Assembly: GCA_910578215.1 (NCBI GenBank)
Contig: CAJTPH010000022.1
Location: 6,333 to 70,332, forward strand
DNA length: 64,000 nucleotides
Direction: 5' to 3'
Source of the DNA: an uncultured Acetatifactor sp.
Lineage (GTDB): Bacteria > Bacillota > Clostridia > Lachnospirales > Lachnospiraceae
Part shown: one piece after another, positions 16,903 through 25,649 of the stretch
Layout of the letters: the number at the start of each line of letters is the position of its first letter
Numbering within the stretch: position 1 is the stretch's first letter
Made by a program: the position numbers and the translations under genes
The notes under the pieces: model-generated
Told to the model about the DNA's origin: nothing
The model's input: the letters and a program-made list of their open reading frames with translations, nothing else
Databases searched by the model: none

Positions 16903-17885
16903 GCTTCTTCCATAATGTCGGAGGGCCACAGGGAGCATTGTACCTCGCCGATATGGGCCTTTCGCAGGAAAAACATACAGATGCGTGACTGGCCGATGCC
17001 GCCGCCGATGGTGAAGGGAACCTCACCGTCTATGACCGCCCTGTGGAAGGGGAGTTCTGCGCGCTCCGGGCATCCCGCCGTCTCAAGCTGCTCCAGGAGA
17101 GCCCTTTCGTCCACGCGGATTCCCATGCTTGAGAGCTCCAGAGCGATATCCAGGACGGGATAGTATACAATAATATCCGCGTTCAGATTCCAGTCGTCGT
17201 AGTCCGGTGCGCGCCCGTCGTGGGGCTCACCGTTCTCCAGCTTTCCGCCAATCTGCATGATGCATACGGCGCCCTTTGCCTTTGCTATGTAGTATTCCCG
17301 CTCCTTGGGCGTATAATCCGGGAACATTTCCTCCAGCTCCAGGGTGGTGATAAAGAAAATGTCGGCGGGAAGAATCTCCTGAATGTAGTCGTAGCGGATG
17401 GACAGGTACTTCTCGGTCTTGCGCAGCACCTTGTACACGGTGCGCACGGTATCCATTAAGGTCTCCATATTGCGGTCTTCCCTGGAAATAATCTTTTCCC
17501 AGTCCCATTGATCCACATAAATGGAATGGATGTTGTCCACGAGCTCATCCCTGCGTATGGCGCTCATGTCCGTATAAAGCCCCTCCCCCACGGAAAAGCC
17601 GTATTTCTTCAGGGCATAGCGCTTCCATTTTGCCAGCGAGTGAACGATTTCAGCCTCCCTGTTCTCCTGATATTTGATATCAAAGGTCACAGGGCGCTCC
17701 ACGCCGTTCAGGTTGTCGTTCAAGCCCGATTTCGGGTCCACGAACAGAGGCGCGGAAACTCTCAGAAGATGCAGGCGTTCCGCCAGCAGCGTCTGGAAAA
17801 AATCCTTTACGGTCTTAATTGCGATCTGAGTCTCATACAGATTTAATTCAGATTTGTAATTCTTGGGTAATGTTATGTTTGCCAT
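16875..17885 (-). CDS. asnA: aspartate--ammonia ligase
   Basis: Ammonia-dependent asparagine synthetase, AMP-forming, in the cytoplasm. The 336 residues match the AsnA length (330 in E. coli) and pattern: LYETQIAIKTVKDFFQ, SAPLFVDPKSGLNDNLNGVERPV near residues 43-65, IVHSLAKWKR, and the C-terminal GGGIGQSRICMFFL active-site segment, as in class II aminoacyl-tRNA synthetase-like folds. The minus-strand promoter at 17951-17923 and the terminator inside its 3' end make it a single-gene unit. Confidence 0.97.
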   Translation of the reverse strand: MANITLPKNYKSELNLYETQIAIKTVKDFFQTLLAERLHLLRVSAPLFVDPKSGLNDNLNGVERPVTFDIKYQENREAEIVHSLAKWKRYALKKYGFSVGEGLYTDMSAIRRDELVDNIHSIYVDQWDWEKIISREDRNMETLMDTVRTVYKVLRKTEKYLSIRYDYIQEILPADIFFITTLELEEMFPDYTPKEREYYIAKAKGAVCIMQIGGKLENGEPHDGRAPDYDDWNLNADIIVYYPVLDIALELSSMGIRVDERALLEQLETAGCPERAELPFHRAVIDGEVPFTIGGGIGQSRICMFFLRKAHIGEVQCSLWPSDIMEEAKKTGLQLL

Positions 17886-17922
17886 AATGCTCCTGCCTTC
17901 TCGGTAACATGATTTCTATATT

Positions 17923-17951
17923 ATTTAACCGCTTTTTTATTGGTTTTGCAA
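17923..17951 (-). promoter_or_regulatory. asnA promoter
   Basis: Minus strand TTGCAA (17951-17946), 17-base spacer, TTAAAT (17928-17923), 38 bases before the asnA start. The divergent promoter for the radical SAM gene begins 24 bases further on. Confidence 0.55.
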
Positions 17952-17974
17952 GTGTTTTTTTACAAAAAAAGTAC

Positions 17975-18023
17975 TTGCAATATACGAACACATGTGCTAA
18001 ACTCTGTTTAGAACAAATGTTCT
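17975..18023 (+). promoter_or_regulatory. promoter with two LexA-like boxes
   Basis: TTGCAA (17975-17980), a 17-base spacer and TAAACT (17998-18003) form the promoter. A palindrome AGAACAAATGTTCT at 18010-18023 fits the Gram-positive LexA consensus GAAC-N4-GTTC. A second, weaker box GAACACATGTGC (17986-17997) fills the spacer, 25 bases away. This arrangement predicts SOS control of the DNA-repair-like genes downstream. Confidence 0.7.
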
Positions 18024-18048
18024 TGCGCTTGAAGGGGAGGGTATTGAC

Positions 18049-19401
18049 ATGGAATATCTGATAACGGGAGGGGAGCAGCCGCTCATGGATAAGCTGCAGA
18101 TTTTAACGGCAGCCGCTAAATATGACGTGGCGTGTACCTCCAGCGGAGTGGAGCGGGGAGGAACCGGGCAGAGCATCGGAAACTGCGTGAAGTCAGGCAT
18201 CTGCCACAGCTTTGCAGGGGACGGAAGGTGCATTTCCCTGTTGAAGATACTGCTCACAAACGAGTGTATTTTTGACTGCAAATACTGCCAGAACCGCTGC
18301 TCCAACGATATTCCAAGGGCGACCTTTACCCCTGAGGAAATATGTACGCTCACCATGGAGTTTTACAGAAGGAACTATATAGAAGGACTTTTCTTAAGCT
18401 CCGGCATTATACGCAATCCCACCTTTACCATGGAGCTGATATGCCGCGTCCTATATCTGCTTCGCACGAAATACCATTTTAACGGCTATGTCCATGTGAA
18501 GGCGATTCCCGGGGCTGCTCCGGAGCTGATCCAGAGGGCGGGCTATATGGCGGACAGAATGAGCGTGAACCTGGAGCTGCCCACCGCGGAGGGGCTTCGT
18601 GCCCTTGCGCCCAACAAGCACCGCAAAAGTATTCTGACACCCATGCGCCAGATACAAAACGGGATTGTGGAGAACAAAAACGACCTGGTCCTTTACCGGA
18701 ACGCGCCCAGGTTTGTGTCCGGCGGACAGTCTACCCAGGTCATTATAGGGGCAACGCCCGAAAACGACTATCAGATTCTAAGCGTGGCGGAGAGCCTGTA
18801 CCGCAAGTTTGAGTTAAAACGCGTGTTTTATTCCGCGTTTGTCAATGTGACGGGGGACAGCAACCTGCCCGCACTGCCCGGGGGACCGCCTATGCTTCGG
18901 GAGCACAGGCTGTATCAGGCAGACTGGCTGCTTCGGTTTTACGGCTTCCGCGCGGACGAGCTGCTGGACGAGGGACGTCCCTTCTTTAATGTGCTGCTTG
19001 ACCCTAAGGAGGATTGGGCGGTGCGGCATTTGGAGCAGTTTCCGGTGGAGATCAACCGTGCTCCCCTGGAGATGCTTCTGCGCGTTCCAGGGGTGGGGGT
19101 CAAGAGCGCCCAGCGGATCATGGCGGCGAGGCGCATCGCCAGCCTGACCTTTGCGGACTTAAAGAAAATCGGAGTGGTGCTGAAGCGAGCCCTGTATTTT
19201 GTCACCTGTAACGGCAGAATGATGTATCCCGTGAAAATGGAGGAGGACTATATCGTCCGGAACCTCACCGGCGAGAAGGAGAGGGTGCGGTTTGGCAGCG
19301 ACGGCATGAGCTACAGGCAGATGTCCCTTTTTGACGACGGCAGCTTCACACGCCCGGTCGGGGCGGAGGAACGGCTGCAGGCGGCGGTGGGACAGCTGTA
19401 A
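18049..19401 (+). CDS. putative DNA modification/repair radical SAM protein
   Basis: Radical SAM protein of 450 residues. The [4Fe-4S]-binding cysteines C73, C77 and C80 are in ECIFDCKYCQNRC. A helix-hairpin-helix, MLLRVPGVGVKSAQRIM (about residue 342), suggests DNA binding. This pairing, followed by a DUF4130 protein, matches the family described as putative DNA modification/repair radical SAM protein linked to a uracil-DNA-glycosylase-associated partner. The start at 18049 has GGGGAGGG 8 bases before it. A LexA-like promoter lies directly upstream. The chemical reaction is not established. Confidence 0.9.
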   Translation: MEYLITGGEQPLMDKLQILTAAAKYDVACTSSGVERGGTGQSIGNCVKSGICHSFAGDGRCISLLKILLTNECIFDCKYCQNRCSNDIPRATFTPEEICTLTMEFYRRNYIEGLFLSSGIIRNPTFTMELICRVLYLLRTKYHFNGYVHVKAIPGAAPELIQRAGYMADRMSVNLELPTAEGLRALAPNKHRKSILTPMRQIQNGIVENKNDLVLYRNAPRFVSGGQSTQVIIGATPENDYQILSVAESLYRKFELKRVFYSAFVNVTGDSNLPALPGGPPMLREHRLYQADWLLRFYGFRADELLDEGRPFFNVLLDPKEDWAVRHLEQFPVEINRAPLEMLLRVPGVGVKSAQRIMAARRIASLTFADLKKIGVVLKRALYFVTCNGRMMYPVKMEEDYIVRNLTGEKERVRFGSDGMSYRQMSLFDDGSFTRPVGAEERLQAAVGQL

Positions 19402-19496
19402 AATAAGAAACGGCTCATAGGCCGTAAGGCGGTCTGAGGAAAACGCAAGGGGCGATACGGCCCGGCATGCGTGACGGAGTGCGCGGAGGTGTATAC

Positions 19497-20285
19497 ATGA
19501 CAGTTTATCGGTGTGAGGATTCTCTGGAGGGAATTTTTACCGCGATCTACCTTGCATATGAGGAAAAAAGGGACCATAAGGACACCCGTATCTCTTTGAA
19601 TGACGAGCCCATGCTGTTTGCGGAGGATATACAGGTTACGCCTGACTGGGAGAAGACAAGAAAAGTGATGAATACTTTGAACCGCCGCTTCGGGGAGAGC
19701 GATTACCTGAACCTGTGCAGGGCGCTTGCGGCGGAGGATGAGGACAAGGCGCAGGCGGTGTACCGGACGGTGGTGGACGGATTGGAGAAAAAGGTAAAGG
19801 AAGGCCATCTTTTTGACAACCTGGCGGACGATAACGTCAACAGGGCGCTTGCCCTGTCCATCAACACAAGGCGCGAGATCCATCATTTAAGGGGCTTTGT
19901 CCGTTTTCAGGAGCTGGAAAACGGAATGCTGTATTCCAAAATCGGACCGAAGAATAATATTTTGACCTTTTTGATGCCGCACTTTTCGGACCGGCTGCCC
20001 ATAGAAAATTTTGTGCTTTACGATGAGAGAAGGAATCTGTTCGGCATCCATCCGGCGGGAAAGCAGTGGATATTGTTCTGCGGGGAGGAAGGTACGGGCA
20101 GGGGGGATTCTTCGGGAGCGGAGAAAAGGCTGGGCGAGATTGGCCTTTCGGAGAAGGAACTGCAGTATCAGGCGCTTTTCCGGAGCTTCTGCCATGCCAT
20201 TACCATCGAGGGAAGAAGAAATGCGGAGCTTCAGCGGAATATGCTGCCTCTGCGCTTCAGGGAGTATATGTTCGAGTTTCAGTAA
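19497..20285 (+). CDS. DUF4130 family protein, probable DNA metabolism partner
   Basis: Soluble protein of 262 residues. It matches the family that is encoded beside the radical SAM DNA-repair protein and is fused to uracil-DNA glycosylase in other bacteria (YRCEDSLEGIFTAIYLAYEEK at the N-terminus, then NRALALSINTRREIHHLRGFVRF and the C-terminal DRLPIENFVLYDERRNLFGIH). Start at 19497 with GCGGAGG before it. It follows the radical SAM gene by 95 bases and probably shares its LexA-like promoter. Confidence 0.85.
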   Translation: MTVYRCEDSLEGIFTAIYLAYEEKRDHKDTRISLNDEPMLFAEDIQVTPDWEKTRKVMNTLNRRFGESDYLNLCRALAAEDEDKAQAVYRTVVDGLEKKVKEGHLFDNLADDNVNRALALSINTRREIHHLRGFVRFQELENGMLYSKIGPKNNILTFLMPHFSDRLPIENFVLYDERRNLFGIHPAGKQWILFCGEEGTGRGDSSGAEKRLGEIGLSEKELQYQALFRSFCHAITIEGRRNAELQRNMLPLRFREYMFEFQ

Positions 20286-20340
20286 CGGAGGATTTCAATA
20301 ACGGAAGAATTCAATAACGGAAGATTTCAATAGCGGAGGG
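20282..20340 (+). repeat. short tandem repeat after DUF4130 gene
   Basis: Four imperfect copies of a roughly 17-base unit of the form TTCAATAACGGAAGA follow the stop codon directly. Each contains a GGAGG- or GGAAG-like core. No gene uses them, so they look like a local slippage expansion. Confidence 0.6.
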
Positions 20341-20560
20341 GGAGCCGGGAAGAAATATTCACACGATACGAGCGGATTCCGGGGTAAATTACACAGACGT
20401 TAAGCACGGCAGGTATGAACGTCTGTAAAAATACATAAAAAAATTATCTAAATATTTTCAATTTTGTCATAATAGACACTTTATATTTTTGAATAAATTG
20501 CATATAATGGTTAATCATAGTAATATAGATTTTGTTTCCACATTAAAAAGGAGGATGGAA

Positions 20561-20785
20561 ATGGTTAAGACAATCAATTTAAGTCCCGATAAGGTTCAGC
20601 ATTTCGTATCTGTAACGTCTGAATGCGATTTCGACATCGACATTTCTTATAACAGCTACGTAGTAGATGCGAAATCCTTTTTGGGTGTGTACGGGCTGGA
20701 TTTCAGGCAGCCGCTGAGTGTATCCTATGAGGGCTACAATGAGAAGCTGGAAGAATTGCTGAAGCAGTATGCGGTGGCATGCTGA
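20561..20785 (+). CDS. HPr-like protein without the active-site histidine
   Basis: Small protein of 74 residues. DAKSFLGVYGLDF lines up with the Ser46 loop of the phosphocarrier HPr (KSILGVMSLG-like), and size and end (EELLKQYA) also agree. The N-terminal GLHARPA segment with the phosphorylated His15 is absent; the only nearby His is in KVQHFVSV. It therefore is unlikely to carry phosphate and may be a regulatory HPr paralogue. The start at 20561 has AAAGGAGG 6 bases before it; upstream ATGs are unsupported. TATAAT at 20503-20508 is a possible -10. A strong terminator follows. Confidence 0.7.
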   Translation: MVKTINLSPDKVQHFVSVTSECDFDIDISYNSYVVDAKSFLGVYGLDFRQPLSVSYEGYNEKLEELLKQYAVAC

Positions 20786-20810
20786 CAAAAATTAAATAAG
20801 TAAAAATTGA

Positions 20811-20853
20811 CTCCCTATGTCGGATAGAGTACTATCTACATAGGGGGTTTTTC
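20811..20853 (+). terminator. Rho-independent terminator after HPr-like gene
   Basis: Stem CTCCCTATGT / ACATAGGGGG followed by a run of T. It separates the HPr-like gene from the helicase gene. Confidence 0.85.
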
Positions 20854-20933
20854 TGTTATATATCCTAAAAAATGTGGCGCAGGTCCGGAAGCTGCAGGCT
20901 GGAAGGGACCGGCGCCGAAACCGGAGGGCTTTT

Positions 20934-23837
20934 GTGAAGATTACAAACGTTGGAAAGACAAGGGGAGAGCAGGGAGCGGAGGAAGAAAGGCCGTCGCCGC
21001 CGGGGGCGGATAACCTGGGAGACAAGAGGCCGCCGCCGGAGGAGGAAAACTCCGGGGGCGAGGGGCCGCTGCCGGGGAGAGCGGAAAACTCCGGGGGCGA
21101 AGGGCTGCCGCCGGGGAGAGCGGAAAACTCCGGGGGCGAAGGACCGCCGCCAAGGGGAGCGGATAACTTCAATACAAGGCCGGAGCTGCCTCCGGGCGAG
21201 GTGCGGATCTCTGTGAGGGGGCTGGTAGAATTTATACTGAGAGGGGGAGATATTGACAACCGCCGCCAGGGTTCGTCGGACACGGCCATGCAGGAGGGAA
21301 GCCGGATACACCGCATGATTCAAAAGCGGATGGGCTCGGAATATCATGCGGAGGTTCCGCTTAAGCTTACGCTGTCTGCAGGGGATTATGTGCTGATTGT
21401 GGAAGGGCGTGCGGACGGCATTATCCATAATGAAGAAAAGGTGGTCATTGACGAAATCAAGAGCACCTACCGGGAGCTTGCCAAAATGCGGGAGCCCGTT
21501 CCCGCTCATGTGGCGCAGGCAAAGTGCTATGCCTATATGTACGGCCTGCAGGAGGGGCTTTCCCGGGTGCAGGTACGACTGACCTATTGTAACATTATAT
21601 CGGAGGATATCCGGTATTTTTATGAGGACTACACCTTTCAGGAGCTTGCGGGCTGGTTTGAGGGTCTGATCGCGGCTTACCGCAAATGGTCGGACTATAC
21701 ATGGCAGTGGAGGGGAATCAGGCAGGAATCCATTCAGGGGCTGCAGTTTCCGTTTCCCTACCGGGAAGGGCAGAGGGAGCTTGTGGCCAATGTGTATAAG
21801 ACCATTTATCACAGAAGGAAGCTGTTTTTGGAGGCGCCCACCGGAGTGGGTAAGACCATTTCCACCGTCTATCCCGCCGTTCAGGCCATGGGAAAGGGGA
21901 TGGGCGACAAGCTTTTTTATCTGACGGCAAAAACCATTACCAGGACGGTTGCCGAAGATACCCTGAATATTCTGCGCGCAGCAGGGCTGCACTTTAAGAG
22001 CGTGATTCTGACGGCAAAGGAAAAGATATGCTTTATGGAGGAAGCGGAGTGCAACCCGGAGCTTTGCCCCTATGCAAAGGGGCATTACGACAGGGTCAAT
22101 GACGCGGCCTTTGAGCTGCTGACCTCTGAGGAAAGCTTTACCCGGGAGCGGATAGAAAGCTATGCCCAAAAGCATCAGGTGTGCCCCTTCGAGCTGTGCC
22201 TTGATATGAGCCTTTTTGCGGACGCGGTCATCTGCGATTACAATTATCTCTTTGATCCCCATGTGTATTTAAAGCGTTTTTTTGGAGATGGGATAAACGG
22301 AGATTACCTTTTTCTGATAGACGAGGCGCATAATCTGCTGGAGCGCGGCAGGGAAATGTACAGTGCCGCGCTCTGGAAGGAACAGTTTATGGAGCTGCGC
22401 AGAGAGATAAAGGGCACAATTCTGTCAGAGGTGTCAGGTAAAGAAAAATCAAATAAATTCAGTGTTTCAGGGCAGTTGACGTTGGAAATGACGCTAAATA
22501 TGACAGGTGTATCAGAAAATAGAGAGGAAACCGTTGACCAATCCGGTACTGCACTTGAGGAGGCTGAAATTCCGAAGTCTTACCGGGGAGGCAGGAGCGT
22601 TCTGGTGAAACAGGGCTATGGGGCTCAGCTGGTCTATCTGCTGGAAAAATGCAACCAGGAGCTGCTTGTGCTGAAGCGGGAGGGCGGACAATACCGCCTG
22701 GTGGAAAGCATAGACGAATTTGTGATGAGCCTGAACAGGCTGCATGCGGCGATGGACGACTACCTTTCGGAGCAGGAGGAGGAACAGCTTCCCGTCAGGG
22801 AGCAGCTTTTGAATTTTTACTTTGAGGTCAGCCATTTTCTGGAGATGTATGAGCTTGCGGACGAAAACTATGTGAAATACACCCAGATGTGCGACGACGG
22901 CACATTTTTCATAAAGCTTTTTTGTGTCAATCCCAGCGAAAATTTAAAGGGCTGTATGCTGAGAGGACGCAGTACCATCCTCTTTTCCGCAACCTTTCTG
23001 CCTGTCCAGTACTATAAAAAGCTTTTGGGCGGAGAAGCGGAGGACTATGAGGTCTATGCGCAGTCGGTCTTTAATCCTGCAAAACGCGCTTTATTTATTG
23101 CGGGCGACGTGACCAGCAAGTATACCAGGCGGTCGGAGGAGGAGTATGCCAACATTGCCCGGTACATCGAGGAGATTGTCAGGAACAGAAACGGAAATTA
23201 TATGGTTTTCTGCCCTTCCTACGCTTTTCTGAGGATTATTTACGAGAAATATGTGGAAAGCTACGGGGACAGGGGCAGGGAGTGTTTGATCCAGAACGAG
23301 TACATGAGCGAAAGCGACCGGGAGGAATTTCTGGCACGCTTCCGGAACCAGGCGGGCTGCGGCAGTGAAGAAACGGTATTGACTGAACGGGTCACAAGTG
23401 TGAATGCCCTGAGTAAAAGCATTATCAACATGGAAATTGAGGAAGAGGACTCTTGCTTAATCGGATTCTGTGTTTTGGGGGGTATTTTCAGCGAGGGCAT
23501 CGACCTGAAAAACGACAGTCTGATAGGAGCCGTCATTGTGGGCACAGGACTGCCCCAGGTGTGCTATGAGAGAGAAATACTCAAGGATTATTTCAGTGAG
23601 GCCGGAGAAAGCGGTTTTGACTATTCCTACCGGTATCCGGGCATGAACAAGGTACTGCAGGCTGCAGGCCGTGTGATCCGGACGATGGAGGACGTAGGAA
23701 TCGTGGCGCTGCTTGACGAGCGTTTTCTTCAGTTTGCCTACCGCAGACTGTTTCCGAGGGAATGGGAGCATTTCGAGACGGTGACTCTGGGGACGGTTTC
23801 CAAACGGGTGGAACGTTTTTGGAATGAATGGCTGTAG
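20934..23837 (+). CDS. DinG/XPD-like Fe-S helicase with N-terminal PD-(D/E)XK domain
   Basis: DNA helicase of 967 residues. Residues 1-85 are Gly/Pro/Glu-rich with three 13-residue repeats (ENSGGEGPLPGRA type). Then ISVRGLVEFILRGGDIDNRR and VVIDEIKS (about residue 171) give a Cas4/RecB-like nuclease core. Walker A APTGVGKT is near 300, four Cys (ICFMEEAECNPELC, CPFELC) near 365-420 suit an Fe-S cluster, DEAH near 460, and motif VI QAAGRVIRT near the end. Start: GTG 20934 with GGAGGG before it; an earlier GTG at 20874 has no ribosome binding site and follows a terminator. It may act in repair with the upstream SOS-type genes, by inference. Confidence 0.85.
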   Translation: MKITNVGKTRGEQGAEEERPSPPGADNLGDKRPPPEEENSGGEGPLPGRAENSGGEGLPPGRAENSGGEGPPPRGADNFNTRPELPPGEVRISVRGLVEFILRGGDIDNRRQGSSDTAMQEGSRIHRMIQKRMGSEYHAEVPLKLTLSAGDYVLIVEGRADGIIHNEEKVVIDEIKSTYRELAKMREPVPAHVAQAKCYAYMYGLQEGLSRVQVRLTYCNIISEDIRYFYEDYTFQELAGWFEGLIAAYRKWSDYTWQWRGIRQESIQGLQFPFPYREGQRELVANVYKTIYHRRKLFLEAPTGVGKTISTVYPAVQAMGKGMGDKLFYLTAKTITRTVAEDTLNILRAAGLHFKSVILTAKEKICFMEEAECNPELCPYAKGHYDRVNDAAFELLTSEESFTRERIESYAQKHQVCPFELCLDMSLFADAVICDYNYLFDPHVYLKRFFGDGINGDYLFLIDEAHNLLERGREMYSAALWKEQFMELRREIKGTILSEVSGKEKSNKFSVSGQLTLEMTLNMTGVSENREETVDQSGTALEEAEIPKSYRGGRSVLVKQGYGAQLVYLLEKCNQELLVLKREGGQYRLVESIDEFVMSLNRLHAAMDDYLSEQEEEQLPVREQLLNFYFEVSHFLEMYELADENYVKYTQMCDDGTFFIKLFCVNPSENLKGCMLRGRSTILFSATFLPVQYYKKLLGGEAEDYEVYAQSVFNPAKRALFIAGDVTSKYTRRSEEEYANIARYIEEIVRNRNGNYMVFCPSYAFLRIIYEKYVESYGDRGRECLIQNEYMSESDREEFLARFRNQAGCGSEETVLTERVTSVNALSKSIINMEIEEEDSCLIGFCVLGGIFSEGIDLKNDSLIGAVIVGTGLPQVCYEREILKDYFSEAGESGFDYSYRYPGMNKVLQAAGRVIRTMEDVGIVALLDERFLQFAYRRLFPREWEHFETVTLGTVSKRVERFWNEWL

Positions 23838-24117
23838 TTTGCAGGAAATGACGTCCTGAAAGAACCATTCTGACATGTGAAAAAAAGGAAATGACACATG
23901 TGTATATGTGGATAACTATGTGGATTTGGTGGATTTCTCGGTGTTTGCCTTGAGAAAACACTTCAAATCCGTCACTTATCCACAGGGGGCAATCTTGCAA
24001 GTTGACTTGCAAAGTACCGGATTGGTCAATGGACCTGGAAAAGCTCTTTTGGAAGTAAATCAAATAGAAGTCAGAAAAAGAATAAAAATAAAACATAAAT
24101 TTATGGAGGAAAAAGAG
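23838..24117. other. intergenic region with two DnaA boxes
   Basis: Contains TGTGGATAA at 23907-23915 and the inverted TTATCCACA at 23976-23984, both perfect DnaA boxes, plus a partial TGTGGATTT at 23919. Two TTGCAA hexamers flank GTTGAC near 23996-24013. No AT-rich unwinding region or dnaA/dnaN gene is near, so this is not treated as an origin. Confidence 0.5.
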
Positions 24118-25431
24118 ATGTGGGCTTATGAAAGTGTGTTTTACCAGATTTATCCCCTGGGCTTCTGCGGGGCGCCCTTTGAAAACGACGGGGCTTTGGA
24201 GCATCGGATTTTAAAGGTGCTGGACTGGATTCCTCATATGAGCAGGCTGGGGATCAATGCGGTTTATTTCTCTCCCCTCTTTGAGTCGGATACCCATGGC
24301 TACAATACCAGGGATTACCGCAAGGTGGATGTGCGCCTGGGCACCAACGAGGATTTTAAGAGGGTTTGTGACGCCCTCCATGAAAACGGAATTAAAATTG
24401 TTCTTGACGGCGTGTTCAACCATGTGGGCAGAGGCTTCTGGGCGTTTCAGGACGTGTTGAAGAACAGACAATCCTCTCCTTATATAAATTGGTTTTACAG
24501 GATTGCCTTTGACGGCAACTCCAATTACAACGACGGGCTTTGGTATGAGGGCTGGGAGGGCAACTATGACCTGGTTAAGCTCAACCTGCAAAATGAGGAT
24601 GTGGTCCGGCATCTGCTGGACAGCGTGAAATTCTGGGTGGACGAATTTGGAATCGACGGTCTGCGCCTGGATGTGGCGTACAGCCTTGACGAGGGCTTTG
24701 TACGCCGGCTCAGAAGCTTTACCGACGGTTTAAAGGAGGATTTTTATCTTCTGGGAGAGATGCTGCACGGGGATTACAATCGAATGGTGAATGACCGGAT
24801 GCTGCACTCGGCAACCAATTATGAGTGCTATAAGGGGCTGTACAGCAGCTTTAACAGCATGAATATGTTTGAGGTAAACCACTCCCTGATGCGGCAGTTC
24901 GGACCGGAGAACTGGACGCTTTACAAGGGAAAACACATGCTATCCTTTGTGGATAACCATGATGTGACAAGAGTGGCAAGCATTCTTTCCAATGAGAAGC
25001 ATTTGCCCCTCATTTATGCGGTTGCCTTCGGCATGCCTGGTATCCCCTGCATATATTACGGAAGCGAGTGGGGGGAGAAGGCGCAGAAGTCTCAGGGAGA
25101 CCCGGCGCTGCGTCCCTGCTTTGACGAGCCGCAGTGGAACGGGCTTACGGAGCTTATCCGGAAGCTGTGCCAGGCAAAGAAGCAGTCGGAGGCATTGAAT
25201 TACGGCGCCTTCCGCTCGGTGCTTCTGACCAATAAGCAGTGTATTTTTGAGCGCAGGTCAGAGCATGAGAGGGTGCTTGTTGCCGTCAATGCGGACAGTG
25301 AGGAGTTTCATGCGCATTTTGACGCGGGCTGCGGTCTGGCGGTGGACCTTATAAGTGGGGAGGAACACGACTTTGGAGGAGGCAGCGTGCTTCCCGGCTA
25401 CAGCGTGTATTTCTGGAAGATGGAGAGGTAG
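24118..25431 (+). CDS. GH13 alpha-amylase family glucosidase
   Basis: Cytoplasmic enzyme of 437 residues without signal peptide, acting on alpha-glucans or maltodextrins. Conserved GH13 regions are present: DGVFNHVG (region I), GLRLDVAYS with nucleophile Asp185, LLGEMLHG with acid/base Glu214, and FVDNHD with Asp282. The N-terminal YESVFYQIYPLGFCG is typical of cyclomaltodextrinase/neopullulanase-like members. The start at 24118 has GGAGG 8 bases before it; the frame continues upstream through the DnaA-box region without support. No sugar transporter lies beside it. Confidence 0.9.
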   Translation: MWAYESVFYQIYPLGFCGAPFENDGALEHRILKVLDWIPHMSRLGINAVYFSPLFESDTHGYNTRDYRKVDVRLGTNEDFKRVCDALHENGIKIVLDGVFNHVGRGFWAFQDVLKNRQSSPYINWFYRIAFDGNSNYNDGLWYEGWEGNYDLVKLNLQNEDVVRHLLDSVKFWVDEFGIDGLRLDVAYSLDEGFVRRLRSFTDGLKEDFYLLGEMLHGDYNRMVNDRMLHSATNYECYKGLYSSFNSMNMFEVNHSLMRQFGPENWTLYKGKHMLSFVDNHDVTRVASILSNEKHLPLIYAVAFGMPGIPCIYYGSEWGEKAQKSQGDPALRPCFDEPQWNGLTELIRKLCQAKKQSEALNYGAFRSVLLTNKQCIFERRSEHERVLVAVNADSEEFHAHFDAGCGLAVDLISGEEHDFGGGSVLPGYSVYFWKMER

Positions 25432-25478
25432 AGAGCAAACCGCTGTATCAAACTCCCTAAAATTATAAAAATAGTATA

Positions 25479-25544
25479 TTGACATCCAATATTATATGGC
25501 GTATAGTATGTGTAACAAGCAATATTATACGCCATATAATATTG
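25479..25544 (+). promoter_or_regulatory. PadR operon promoter with 19-bp inverted repeat
   Basis: TTGACA (25479-25484), a 17-base spacer and TATAGT (25502-25507). A perfect inverted repeat, CAATATTATATGGCGTATA (25487-25505) and its complement (25526-25544), covers the spacer and -10 and extends beyond the start point, with a 20-base gap. This is the expected layout of an autorepressed PadR operator. Confidence 0.75.
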
Positions 25545-25649
25545 TGAGAAAAACAGGTTGCTCTTGCTGCCCTCATAATCCGGCGGGATGACTGCCGGCG
25601 GGCGCAGCGGCTATTACTGTACATAATTATAGAGAGAAGGGGCGGTTGG

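Noticed and set aside
20874..20933. Earlier GTG start of the helicase
   Set aside because: No ribosome binding site and only 20 bases after a terminator; GTG 20934 has GGAGGG at good distance.
20865..22262. Open frame of 465 codons on the minus strand
   Set aside because: Antisense to the helicase gene, His/Leu-rich shadow without motif or start signal.
23838..24117. DnaA boxes considered as a replication origin
   Set aside because: Only two perfect boxes, no AT-rich unwinding region, and no dnaA, dnaN, rpmH or parAB genes nearby.
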